From an uncultured Lachnospiraceae bacterium (GTDB lineage Bacteria; Bacillota; Clostridia; Lachnospirales; Lachnospiraceae), in contig CANSUS010000028.1 of NCBI GenBank assembly GCA_947650155.1, forward strand, positions 1-47,956: 47,956 nucleotides of DNA, read 5' to 3'. Every line of letters starts with the position of its first letter. The stretch's first letter is position 1. Position numbers and translations under genes: made by a program. The notes beneath the pieces were generated by a model, which searched no databases, was not told the DNA's origin, and saw nothing but the letters and a program-made list of their open reading frames with translations. Positions 23,510-30,785 of the stretch are shown piece after piece.

Positions 23510-24343
23510 ATGAAATTCAGACCTTGTATTGATATTCATAACGGGAAAGTAAAACAGATTGTAGGCGGAAGTCTTTTTGATGAAAAAAATCAGGCGGAGG
23601 AAAATTATGTATCCAGTCAGGATGCAGCATGGTTTGCTGAACTTTACCGAAAAAAAGGTCTGATGGGCGGTCATGTGATTCTTTTAAATCCTTCTGCCAG
23701 TGAATTTTTTGAAGAAACAAAAAAACAGGCATTATCTGCGTTGAAAAACTATCCGGGGGGACTGCAGGCAGGCGGCGGGATTACAGCCCAAAATGCGGCG
23801 GAGTACCTGAAAGCAGGAGCCAGCCATGTGATTGTCACTTCCTATGTGTTTAAAGAAGGAAGGGTAAATTATGAAAATTTGGAGAAACTAAAAAAGGAAA
23901 TAGGGAAAGAGCATATTGTCATTGACTTAAGCTGCAGGAAAAAAGCGGAAAATCCAGGTTTTTTAACGGGTGAGGCCGGATGTATTAAGAAAGAGGAATG
24001 GAATCCGGAGGATTATTATATTGTTACCGACAGGTGGCAGAATTATACTCGGTGCAGACTGACAGAAGAAACACTGGAAATTTTTTCTGACTTTTGCGAC
24101 GAATTTTTGATCCATGCGGTAGATGTGGAAGGAAAAGCCGAAGGGATAGAAGAAAATGTAGTTAGAATTTTAGGTAACTGGGGAAAGAAAAAGACCACTT
24201 ATGCAGGAGGAGTTCATAGTTTCCATGATTTGGACAGACTTAAAAAACTGGGACAGGGCAGAGTAGACGTTACGATTGGCAGTGCGCTTGATATTTTCGG
24301 CGGTTCCATGAATTTTGACGAAGTACTCCGGTATATGGGATAA
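23510..24343 (+). CDS. hisA: HisA of the eukaryotic type (ProFAR isomerase)
   Basis: The family catalyses the Amadori isomerisation of ProFAR to PRFAR in histidine synthesis. The 277-residue TIM-barrel protein opens FRPCIDIHNGKVKQIVGGSL, and carries QAGGGIT, ASHVIVTSYVF, HIVIDLSCRKK, FLIHAVDVEGKAEGIEE, TTYAGGVHS and VDVTIGSALDIFGG. These blocks, their order and the length match yeast HIS6 and the eukaryote-type HisA subfamily far better than the usual bacterial HisA (about 240 residues). The ribosome site AGAAAGGA precedes the ATG. No other his gene is nearby. Confidence 0.88.
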   Translation: MKFRPCIDIHNGKVKQIVGGSLFDEKNQAEENYVSSQDAAWFAELYRKKGLMGGHVILLNPSASEFFEETKKQALSALKNYPGGLQAGGGITAQNAAEYLKAGASHVIVTSYVFKEGRVNYENLEKLKKEIGKEHIVIDLSCRKKAENPGFLTGEAGCIKKEEWNPEDYYIVTDRWQNYTRCRLTEETLEIFSDFCDEFLIHAVDVEGKAEGIEENVVRILGNWGKKKTTYAGGVHSFHDLDRLKKLGQGRVDVTIGSALDIFGGSMNFDEVLRYMG

Positions 24344-24377
24344 AAAAAGAACCAATCAATGATTGGTCCTTTTTCTA
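24344..24377. terminator. bidirectional terminator between hisA and the cold-shock gene
   Basis: AAAAAAAGAACCAATC pairs with GATTGGTCCTTTTT around a short ATGA-type loop, with A and T tracts on either side. Confidence 0.75.
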
Positions 24378-24479
24378 ATCCGTCATAACACTATTGCAAA
24401 TTCATAAATAAACTTATTATCATTTATATTAAGAAAAGGCACATGTTCGTACTGATTAATTAGATGTTATAAATAATTC

Positions 24480-24680
24480 TTATAACTTTGTTACGTTAAC
24501 AGCCTGAGGTCCTTTTTCTCCGTTTACTACTTCAAATTCAACGCTCGCGCCTTCTTCCAAAGACTTGAAACCTTCCATGTTAAGTCCTGAGTAGTGTACG
24601 AATACATCGTTTCCGGTCTCATCGGAGATGAAGCCATAACCTTTTTGGTTGTTAAACCATTTTACTGTACCTTTATTCAT
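24480..24680 (-). CDS. cold-shock protein (CspA family)
   Basis: The 66-residue OB-fold RNA chaperone starts [18 protein letters not shown] (RNP1: KGYGFI) and has [11 protein letters not shown] (RNP2-like VFVHY) and [10 protein letters not shown] at the end. Such proteins bind single-stranded RNA/DNA and act as antiterminators or RNA chaperones. ATG 24680 is chosen; GGAGG lies 8 nt upstream. The promoter (24743-24772) gives a leader of about 50-60 nt. Confidence 0.95.
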   Translation of the reverse strand: MNKGTVKWFNNQKGYGFISDETGNDVFVHYSGLNMEGFKSLEEGASVEFEVVNGEKGPQAVNVTKL

Positions 24681-24742
24681 TCCAGATACCTCCAAATAAA
24701 AATTACGTTGCATGATCGTTTAATATACAACAGGATTAGAAT

Positions 24743-24772
24743 ATCATAAGAATAAGAAAAAGTAAAGTCCAA
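24743..24772 (-). promoter_or_regulatory. promoter of the cold-shock gene
   Basis: On the minus strand, TTGGAC (plus 24767-24772), 18-nt spacer and TATGAT (plus 24743-24748). Confidence 0.5.
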
Positions 24773-24793
24773 CATAGTTTTTTAGTAAAAAAG

Positions 24794-24823
24794 TTGTATT
24801 TTATATACGTCTTATGGTAAAAT
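24794..24823 (+). promoter_or_regulatory. promoter of the LytM-like/bactofilin operon
   Basis: TTGTAT (24794-24799), 18-nt spacer and TAAAAT (24818-24823), about 30 nt before the ATG. Confidence 0.5.
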
Positions 24824-24851
24824 AGAAAAAGTTTACTGGAGGTGACTGGAT

Positions 24852-25607
24852 ATGGAACCGAAGAAGCGAAGAAGAAGTACCAAATATACTTTAATGATTC
24901 TTTCCGACTCTATGGAAGAAGGGGTTAAGCAGGTATACCTTGGTGCAAGAAGGATAAAGGTGCTTAAAGTGCTGCTTAGTATTGTTTTGATTGCGGACAT
25001 CTGCTACCTTGTTTATAATCCGATTATCTTATCGGGACTGAGGGAGCGGAACGATTCGCAGGCATTGCAGATTAAACAGCTGCAGGAAGACAAAACGGCG
25101 CTGGAGGCACAAAATGCAGAACTGACAGAAAAGGTTGCTATTCTGAGCGAGACAATAAACCAAAAAGTACAAAGTGAAGAAGCTGCTGCGGCAGAACTTG
25201 CTGAATCCAGTATTCCGCGGGGATTTCCGCTGACCGGTTCAGCCAGTATTCAGGAACCCGCAGAGGTAACGCCGGGAGAAGGTGAAGAAGGGCAGCAGGA
25301 GGCACAGGAGGAACCTATCATGGTGTTTAAAGGAACAAGCGGCAACATGGTAGTGTCGGCAGCAACCGGAACGGTAGAAAGCGTAGAGCCTGATGCCCAA
25401 TACGGTAATAAGGTTGTCATCGATCATGGAAACGGCTATCGTTCTGTTTACAGAAACAGGGGCGAGGCAAGAGTAAAGATCGGAGATGAGGTAGTAAGGG
25501 GTTCCACATTGTTCATAATTGGGGAAGATAACGCAGAACTTGGTTATCAGATTATGGAAGGTGAAACATATATCAATCCGGAGGATATAGTGGAAATAAA
25601 CGGTTAG
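24852..25607 (+). CDS. membrane-anchored degenerate LytM (M23-like) protein
   Basis: The 251-residue protein has a basic N-terminus (about 1-35), one transmembrane helix (about 36-56, VLLSIVLIADICYLVY), a coiled coil (about 65-105), an acidic linker, and a C-terminal LytM/M23-like domain (about 160-248: VVSAATGTVESVEPDAQYGNK, VVIDHGNGYRSVYRN, VKIGDEVVRGSTLFIIG). The zinc ligands of M23 endopeptidases appear lost: the usual YAHL is YRNR and the HLHFE site is LGYQI, with no upstream H-x3-D. It is probably a non-catalytic adaptor. A bactofilin gene follows 11 nt later; bactofilins and M23 proteins are linked in cell-shape systems of other bacteria. GGAGGTGA supports the start. Confidence 0.8.
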   Translation: MEPKKRRRSTKYTLMILSDSMEEGVKQVYLGARRIKVLKVLLSIVLIADICYLVYNPIILSGLRERNDSQALQIKQLQEDKTALEAQNAELTEKVAILSETINQKVQSEEAAAAELAESSIPRGFPLTGSASIQEPAEVTPGEGEEGQQEAQEEPIMVFKGTSGNMVVSAATGTVESVEPDAQYGNKVVIDHGNGYRSVYRNRGEARVKIGDEVVRGSTLFIIGEDNAELGYQIMEGETYINPEDIVEING

Positions 25608-25618
25608 GAGGAGAAAGA

Positions 25619-26074
25619 ATGTTGGGTAAAAAGAATAATGTAACACTGGAAAACAGTAATCTGAAAGTAGGTACTATCGTTGGTGAAGGAGCAATTTTTC
25701 AAGGTAATCTGGTGGTAAAAGATACCGTCAGGGTAGATGGAGAAGTAAAAGGCGATATTAATACTGAAGCAGTACTGATTATAGGAAGCAAAGGAAGGGT
25801 TGACGGGAATGTTGAAGCGGATACCATTTTTGCAGGCGGTCTGATCAAAGGCGATATCCATGCTAAAACAAAGACAGAGATCTCTTCGACAGGAAAAATT
25901 TTCGGAGATATTACAACAAAAGTGATTGTAATCGACGAAAATGCAGTCTTCCAGGGACGCTGCGAGATGGGACAGAAGTTACCGGAAAACGGGACTGATA
26001 CGAGAACAGGAAGAGAAGCGGCAAGGGAAACGGGAAGAGAAAGCAGAGGAGAAAGAAAAGAAGAGGAAAAATAG
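25619..26074 (+). CDS. bactofilin
   Basis: Bactofilins polymerise without nucleotide into filaments that scaffold envelope enzymes. The 151-residue protein has a short N-terminal tail, a DUF583/bactofilin beta-helix core (about 15-115: GTIVGEGAIFQGNLVVKDTV, RVDGEVKGDINTEAVLIIG, GRVDGNVEADTIFAGGLIKG) with regular turns, and a charged, disordered Arg/Glu-rich C-terminal tail (about 120-151). GGAGGAG precedes the ATG, 11 nt after the LytM-like gene, so one operon. It likely works with the membrane LytM-like protein in shape or site-specific wall processes. Confidence 0.9.
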   Translation: MLGKKNNVTLENSNLKVGTIVGEGAIFQGNLVVKDTVRVDGEVKGDINTEAVLIIGSKGRVDGNVEADTIFAGGLIKGDIHAKTKTEISSTGKIFGDITTKVIVIDENAVFQGRCEMGQKLPENGTDTRTGREAARETGRESRGERKEEEK

Positions 26075-26109
26075 TTCAAAAGGCTGTAAGTGATACAAAT
26101 GCGGCATTT

Positions 26110-26152
26110 AAAAGGCTGTTGTGCTAAATAATAGTACAACAGCCTTCATTTT
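26110..26152. terminator. terminator between bactofilin and the YerC-like gene
   Basis: A perfect 11-bp stem, AAGGCTGTTGT (26112-26122) with ACAACAGCCTT (26136-26146), has flanking A and T residues usable in both directions. Confidence 0.8.
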
Positions 26153-26174
26153 GCGTGTATAAACACACGCATTT

Positions 26175-26474
26175 CTACTCTTTAGCAGAAGAAAGAATAC
26201 GCTCAAAGACCAGTTCATAACCATCATTGCCGTAATTCAGAGAGCGGTTTACGCGGCTTATGGTTGCAGTAGAAGCGCCGGTCTTATCTGCAATTTCGAG
26301 ATAAGTCTTATGTTCTCTCAACATGGCAGCAACTTCAAAGCGCTGTGACAAAGATAAAAGTTCATTTACGGTACATAAATCTTCAAAAAAGCTATAACAT
26401 TCCTCTCTGTCCTTCAGGCTTAAGACTGCGTCAAAAAGAGCATCGACAGCCTCGGTTTTTATTTTCTTATTCAT
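26175..26474 (-). CDS. YerC/YecD family TrpR-like transcriptional regulator
   Basis: The 99-residue helical protein has the TrpR-superfamily helix-turn-helix: LSLSQRFEVAAMLREHKTYLEIADKTGASTATISRVNRSLNYG (about 40-82 in blocks), with the recognition helix STATISRVNRSL. It is the YerC/YecD subfamily of Firmicutes, whose target is not generally established. ATG 26474 is chosen; GGAGG lies 6 nt upstream. An in-frame codon at 26489 is unlikely. Confidence 0.85.
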   Translation of the reverse strand: MNKKIKTEAVDALFDAVLSLKDREECYSFFEDLCTVNELLSLSQRFEVAAMLREHKTYLEIADKTGASTATISRVNRSLNYGNDGYELVFERILSSAKE

Positions 26475-26667
26475 GGGTGCCTCCGTCAAATTCTGATTGT
26501 ATTGAATAAATTAAAACGTATTCCTGAACATATCTGCATTTTAACATATTAAAGTTTTAAAGTAAAGGATAAGATTTGTTCGTAATTTTCAGTTAGGGAT
26601 TTTCAAGATATGACTTGTCATGTAGTTTTTAGTACTATATAATTAGAAAAGAAGAAAGGTGTTGGTT

Positions 26668-27273
26668 ATGACAATAAATACGGAAGATTTGATTAACAGC
26701 ATATTGGCCAGTTTAGACAGGATCAGTTATATAAAGTCGGAAGATATTCCCAATATTGATCTTTACATGGACCAGGTCACGACCTTTATGGATAAAAAAT
26801 TAAAAAATACAACCAGATATCCTGATGAGGACAAAATACTGACCAAGACTATGATCAATAATTATGCCAAAAATGATTTGCTGCCGCCTCCGCTGCGAAA
26901 GAAATATACAAAAGAGCATTTACTTTTGCTTATATTTATCTATTATTATAAGGGTATTTTATCAATTAATGATATTCAGACGCTGTTGAAGCCTGTTACG
27001 GACAAATATTTTGGTAAAGATGCTGAATTTGATCTGGAACGCATTTATGACGAAGTATTTAGTCTGGAGGATGAACAGCTTGAAAGTCTGAAAGCGGACG
27101 TATTGGAGAAGTTTAAAATATCACAGACAACATTTGGGGATGCGCCGGAAGAAGATAAAGAATTTTTGCAGACATTCTCTTTTATTTGCGTGCTTGGTTT
27201 TGATGTGTATGTAAAGAAACTTTTGATTGAGAAATTGATTGATGATCTGAAAAGTAAAAAAAGTAAAGAATAA
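26668..27273 (+). CDS. DUF1836 family protein
   Basis: The 201-residue cytosolic protein has the DUF1836 layout: LTKTMINNYAKNDLLPPPLRKKYTKEHLLLLIFIYYYKGILSINDIQTLL (about 70-120 in blocks), which resembles a MerR-like winged helix that reads Y/K-rich entry sites, followed by helical segments. It may be a DNA-binding regulator; no target is known. AAGAAAGG lies upstream of the preferred ATG 26668. It is divergent from the YerC-like gene and 53 nt before the Hpt gene. Confidence 0.7.
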   Translation: MTINTEDLINSILASLDRISYIKSEDIPNIDLYMDQVTTFMDKKLKNTTRYPDEDKILTKTMINNYAKNDLLPPPLRKKYTKEHLLLLIFIYYYKGILSINDIQTLLKPVTDKYFGKDAEFDLERIYDEVFSLEDEQLESLKADVLEKFKISQTTFGDAPEEDKEFLQTFSFICVLGFDVYVKKLLIEKLIDDLKSKKSKE

Positions 27274-27326
27274 TAACAAAATCTTTTACTTGCTTAAAGA
27301 ATATATCATATTATGGAGGATTTACG

Positions 27327-27692
27327 ATGAGACTGGAACATTTAAGAAATAAGGGATTTGATGTAGACAGTGCAATGGAGCTTTGCATCGACAGTGAAGA
27401 AATTTACAAAGAAGTATTAGAGGCGGCATTAGACGAGGGAAAAGAGAAACTTCCCTTTATGAGAGAATGTGTGGAAAAGGAAGATTATGACCGTTATTGC
27501 ATTGAAGTACACGGACTGAAAAACGCAGCGAAGCAGATAGGTGCCATGCAGTTATCAGAACTGGCTTTTGATCAGGAGAAAGCGGCAAAGGCCGGTGAAT
27601 ATGATATAGTAAAAGAAAATTATGAAGCGATGCTGACGGCGTATCAGGAGATGATTACTATTTTGCAGGAATTTTTAGAGGAAGAGGCATAG
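27327..27692 (+). CDS. Hpt domain protein (histidine phosphotransfer)
   Basis: The 121-residue all-helical protein has the Hpt core IEVHGLKNAAKQIGAMQLSELA (His at about 61) corresponding to the phosphorylatable His of HxLKGSS. The following ELAFDQEKAAKAGEYD helix is typical. It would shuttle phosphate between a histidine kinase and a response regulator, but neither is in this window. GGAGG precedes the ATG. It is followed by a strong terminator. Confidence 0.8.
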   Translation: MRLEHLRNKGFDVDSAMELCIDSEEIYKEVLEAALDEGKEKLPFMRECVEKEDYDRYCIEVHGLKNAAKQIGAMQLSELAFDQEKAAKAGEYDIVKENYEAMLTAYQEMITILQEFLEEEA

Positions 27693-27703
27693 GCTGATCA
27701 GAT

Positions 27704-27741
27704 TAGGACCTTGAGTGATAATCTCACTTGAGGTCTTTTTG
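27704..27741 (+). terminator. intrinsic terminator of the Hpt gene
   Basis: GACCTTGAGTGA pairs with TCACTTGAGGTC (27707-27735, loop TAATC), followed by TTTTT. The stem is near-perfect. Confidence 0.9.
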
Positions 27742-27756
27742 AATTAAAAAATAGGA

Positions 27757-27784
27757 TTGACAATAAAAACATGCGTGGTAATAT
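27757..27784 (+). promoter_or_regulatory. promoter of the csoR-copA unit
   Basis: A perfect TTGACA (27757-27762), 16-nt spacer and TAATAT (27779-27784). The operator palindrome lies just downstream, over the likely start site. Confidence 0.6.
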
Positions 27785-27795
27785 ATAACTAACAT

Positions 27796-27812
27796 ATACC
27801 CCTCGGGGGTAT
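27796..27812 (+). promoter_or_regulatory. probable CsoR copper operator
   Basis: The palindrome ATACCCCTCGGGGGTAT has G/C tracts flanked by TA, the form known for CsoR sites. It sits just after the -10 region and before the CsoR-like gene, predicting autorepression relieved by Cu(I). Confidence 0.75.
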
Positions 27813-27859
27813 CGTGATGCAGCGGACGCATTTATATTTAACAGGCAGGAGGGTTGTGG

Positions 27860-28123
27860 GTGAAAGCAGACAAAACAAGCATAGAAAGATTATTAAAAAC
27901 TGCCAGAGGGCAGCTGGACGGCATTTTAAAGATGGTGGAGGAAGACAGATACTGTATTGATATTTCCAATCAGCTTATGGCAACACAGTCCATTTTGGGA
28001 AAGGTTAACAGGGAGGTAATTAAGGCACACATGCAGTGCTGTGTAAAAGAAGCTGTGGAAGGAGAAGAGCGGGAGAAAAAAATGAATGAGATGATGGATC
28101 TTATGGATAAACTGTTAAAATAG
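27860..28123 (+). CDS. csoR: CsoR-family copper-sensing repressor
   Basis: The 87-residue DUF156/CsoR protein has RLLKTARGQLDGILKMVEEDRYCIDI, NQLMATQSILGKV and KAHMQCCV. The Cys in RYCID and the His and Cys in HMQCC form the Cu(I)-binding C-H-C triad of CsoR. The start is GTG 27860; AGGAGGG is 6 nt upstream. It lies just upstream of copA with its operator in the leader, so Cu(I)-regulated efflux is strongly suggested. Confidence 0.9.
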   Translation: MKADKTSIERLLKTARGQLDGILKMVEEDRYCIDISNQLMATQSILGKVNREVIKAHMQCCVKEAVEGEEREKKMNEMMDLMDKLLK

Positions 28124-28175
28124 AAAAAGGTTAGTTTTGAAAAGGCAGCTGTATAACGGAATTAGGGAGGCTTGT

Positions 28176-30707
28176 ATGAAAAAAGAAACTTATGATATTA
28201 TGGGCATGACCTGTTCAGCATGTTCTTCAAGGGTAGAAAAATGTGTCAGTGCTTTGAACGGGGCGGATAAAGTAAACGTCAATCTGCTGACGAACAGTAT
28301 GCAGATTGAATACGAGGAAGATAAGCTAAGTGAAGCGGAAATAATAAGGACGGTAGAAAGAGCAGGATACGGCGCAGCATTAAAAGGCAGAAATATCGTT
28401 TCCCGGGAAAAAGCAGATGAGGGAGAAAAAACTACGATGCAGAAACAGGCAGAAAGCCTGAAAAAACGATTCTGGGTTTCACTTGTTTTTTTGATTCCGC
28501 TTATGTATATTTCCATGCACCATATGTTTTATGAGTGGTTTGGACTTCCGGTTCCTGCCGTAATTATGAAATATTTTCATGGATATGAAAATGCGATTAC
28601 TTTTTCTTTTTCCCAGTTTTTGCTGCTGCTCCCGATTCTGTATATGAACAGGAAATATTTTCAGACAGGGTTTCAGACATTATTTCATGGAAGTCCAAAT
28701 ATGGACAGCCTGATTGCAATCGGTTCCGGCGCAGCGGTAGTTTATGGATGCTTTGTGATTTTTAAACTCGGGAGGGGGCTTGGCATACAGGATACGCAGG
28801 TATTGGAACAATATGGCATGGAAATATATTTTGAATCTGCAGGTACGATTCTGACACTGATTACATTGGGGAAATATTTAGAAGCGAGATCAAAGGGAAA
28901 GACCAGCGAAGCGATTACAAAACTGATGGATCTTGCACCGAAAACAGCGGTAGTAGAAAGAGATGGAGCGGAAAAGACAGTAGGGATTGAAGAGGTGCAG
29001 ATCGGAGATATTGTACTGGTGCGTTCCGGTGCGGCGGTCCCGGTGGACGGCGTCATTATAGAAGGAAACGGCAGCATCGATGAAGCGGCGATTACAGGTG
29101 AAAGTATACCAGTAGATAAAAAAGAAGGGGATACAGTAGTAGGCGCAACGATCAACAAAGCGGGATTTTTTAAATTCCGGGCTGTGAAAGTGGGAGATGA
29201 TACGACGCTTTCACAGATTATCCGTCTGGTGGAGGAAGCAGGCGCCAGCAAAGCGCCGATTGCAAAGACGGCGGATAAAATTGCAGGAGTTTTTGTGCCG
29301 GTGGTGATTGGTATTGCCATACTGGCGGCGGCAGTCTGGCTGATTGTGGGAGCAGGTTTTGAATTTGCCCTTTCCATCGGTATTTCTGTTCTTGTGATAT
29401 CCTGCCCCTGTGCGCTGGGTCTTGCCACGCCGGTGGCGATTATGGTGGGAACCGGAAAAGGCGCTCAGATGGGAATTTTGATTAAATCAGGCGAAGCGCT
29501 GGAATCGGCACATAATATAGACGCTGTGGTTTTGGACAAAACAGGTACGATCACAGAGGGAAATCCGGTGGTTACCGATTTGATTCCGTTTGGGATTACA
29601 GAAGAAGACCTGTTAAGAACAGCGGTCTGCTTAGAAGCGCCAAGTGAACATCCTTTGGCGCAGGCAATTGTCCGGTATGGAGAAGAAAAGGGGATAAAAG
29701 CGCAGACGACAGAGAGGTTTGTAACGCTTCCCGGTAAAGGGGTGAGTGCATTTTTGGGCGGACAGCAATATTACGCGGGAAATAGAGCGTTGATGGAGGA
29801 AAATAAAATTTCTCTTAAAGAGGTGGAGACAGAAAGTTACCGGCTGGCAGGAGAAGGGAAAACACCGTTGCTTTTCAGCAAGGAAAAAGAAGTAATCGGC
29901 CTGATTGCGGTAGCGGATGTGACGAAAAAAACAAGCAGGGCTGCAATAGAAACATTAAAAAATATGGGAATTGACGTTATTATGTTGACCGGTGATAATG
30001 AGGTGACTGCAAAAGCGGTGCAAAAACAGTTAGGAATCCCCAAAGTGGTGGCAGACGTACTCCCGGATCAGAAGGAGAAAGTAATTGCTTCTCTGCAAAA
30101 CGAGGGGAAAAAGGTTGCGATGGTTGGGGACGGCATCAATGATGCACCGGCATTAGCCAGAGCTGACGTAGGGATTGCAATTGGTGCAGGAACGGATGTT
30201 GCGCTGGAAAGCGCAGATGTGGTATTGATGAAAAACGACCTTATGGATGTCTGTCAGGCGATCCGGCTAAGTAAAAAAGTAATTTTAAATATAAAAGAAA
30301 ATCTGTTTTGGGCATTTTTTTATAACAGTATTGGGATTCCCCTGGCAGCCGGGGTATTTTATCACAGCCTGGGACTGAAACTCAATCCGATGTTTGGTTC
30401 GGCGGCTATGGCATTAAGCAGTGTATGTGTAGTTTCTAATGCACTTAGAATAAAAAGATTTAAGGAGGAAAAAAAGATGTTTGGCAGGAAAAAATGTGAT
30501 GTGGAGATGAAAGTGGAAGGAATGAGCTGCGGACATTGCAGCGCAAGAGTAGAAGAGGCACTGAATGCGCTTGCGGGCGTTACGGCAGAGGTGGATTTGA
30601 AGAAAAAGACCGCTTATGTTACACTGGAAGGCGAGGCTTCAGATGATATGTTAAAGAAAGCAGTAGAGGATGCCGGATACAGCGTAGTGGAAGTAACAAG
30701 GAATTAA
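28176..30707 (+). CDS. copA: copper-exporting P1B-type ATPase with C-terminal CopZ-like domain
   Basis: CopA exports Cu(I) using ATP. The order in the 843-residue protein is an N-terminal heavy-metal domain (MTCSACSSRVE near 8), membrane helices, the actuator GEAITGES-type loop (SIDEAAITGESIPVDK), the TM6 CPC in VISCPCALGLATP, DKTGTIT (phosphorylated Asp), SEHPLAQAIV, MVGDGINDAPALA, and the final transmembrane pair. Residues about 768-843 are a second heavy-metal domain (MSCGHCSARVEEAL) at the C-terminus, preceded by AAGGAGG and an in-frame ATG. GGGAGG precedes ATG 28176. Confidence 0.95.
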   Translation: MKKETYDIMGMTCSACSSRVEKCVSALNGADKVNVNLLTNSMQIEYEEDKLSEAEIIRTVERAGYGAALKGRNIVSREKADEGEKTTMQKQAESLKKRFWVSLVFLIPLMYISMHHMFYEWFGLPVPAVIMKYFHGYENAITFSFSQFLLLLPILYMNRKYFQTGFQTLFHGSPNMDSLIAIGSGAAVVYGCFVIFKLGRGLGIQDTQVLEQYGMEIYFESAGTILTLITLGKYLEARSKGKTSEAITKLMDLAPKTAVVERDGAEKTVGIEEVQIGDIVLVRSGAAVPVDGVIIEGNGSIDEAAITGESIPVDKKEGDTVVGATINKAGFFKFRAVKVGDDTTLSQIIRLVEEAGASKAPIAKTADKIAGVFVPVVIGIAILAAAVWLIVGAGFEFALSIGISVLVISCPCALGLATPVAIMVGTGKGAQMGILIKSGEALESAHNIDAVVLDKTGTITEGNPVVTDLIPFGITEEDLLRTAVCLEAPSEHPLAQAIVRYGEEKGIKAQTTERFVTLPGKGVSAFLGGQQYYAGNRALMEENKISLKEVETESYRLAGEGKTPLLFSKEKEVIGLIAVADVTKKTSRAAIETLKNMGIDVIMLTGDNEVTAKAVQKQLGIPKVVADVLPDQKEKVIASLQNEGKKVAMVGDGINDAPALARADVGIAIGAGTDVALESADVVLMKNDLMDVCQAIRLSKKVILNIKENLFWAFFYNSIGIPLAAGVFYHSLGLKLNPMFGSAAMALSSVCVVSNALRIKRFKEEKKMFGRKKCDVEMKVEGMSCGHCSARVEEALNALAGVTAEVDLKKKTAYVTLEGEASDDMLKKAVEDAGYSVVEVTRN
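30477..30707 (+). CDS. possible internally initiated CopZ-like copper chaperone
   Basis: The in-frame ATG at 30477 is preceded by AAGGAGG (30462-30468) with an 8-nt spacer. The product of 76 residues starts MFGRKKCDVEMKVEGMSCGH and contains the MXCXXC metal site plus the ferredoxin-like fold of CopZ. No stop separates it from copA, so it can be a fusion domain or a free chaperone as well. This is separate from the frameshift by which E. coli copA yields a free chaperone. Confidence 0.5.
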   Translation: MFGRKKCDVEMKVEGMSCGHCSARVEEALNALAGVTAEVDLKKKTAYVTLEGEASDDMLKKAVEDAGYSVVEVTRN

Positions 30708-30785
30708 GACACGAAAAGACAGTATATCCGGCACTGAGCCGACAGTAAAATAAAGACGGAAATGGGAAAGAGCAGGAAACAAAAA

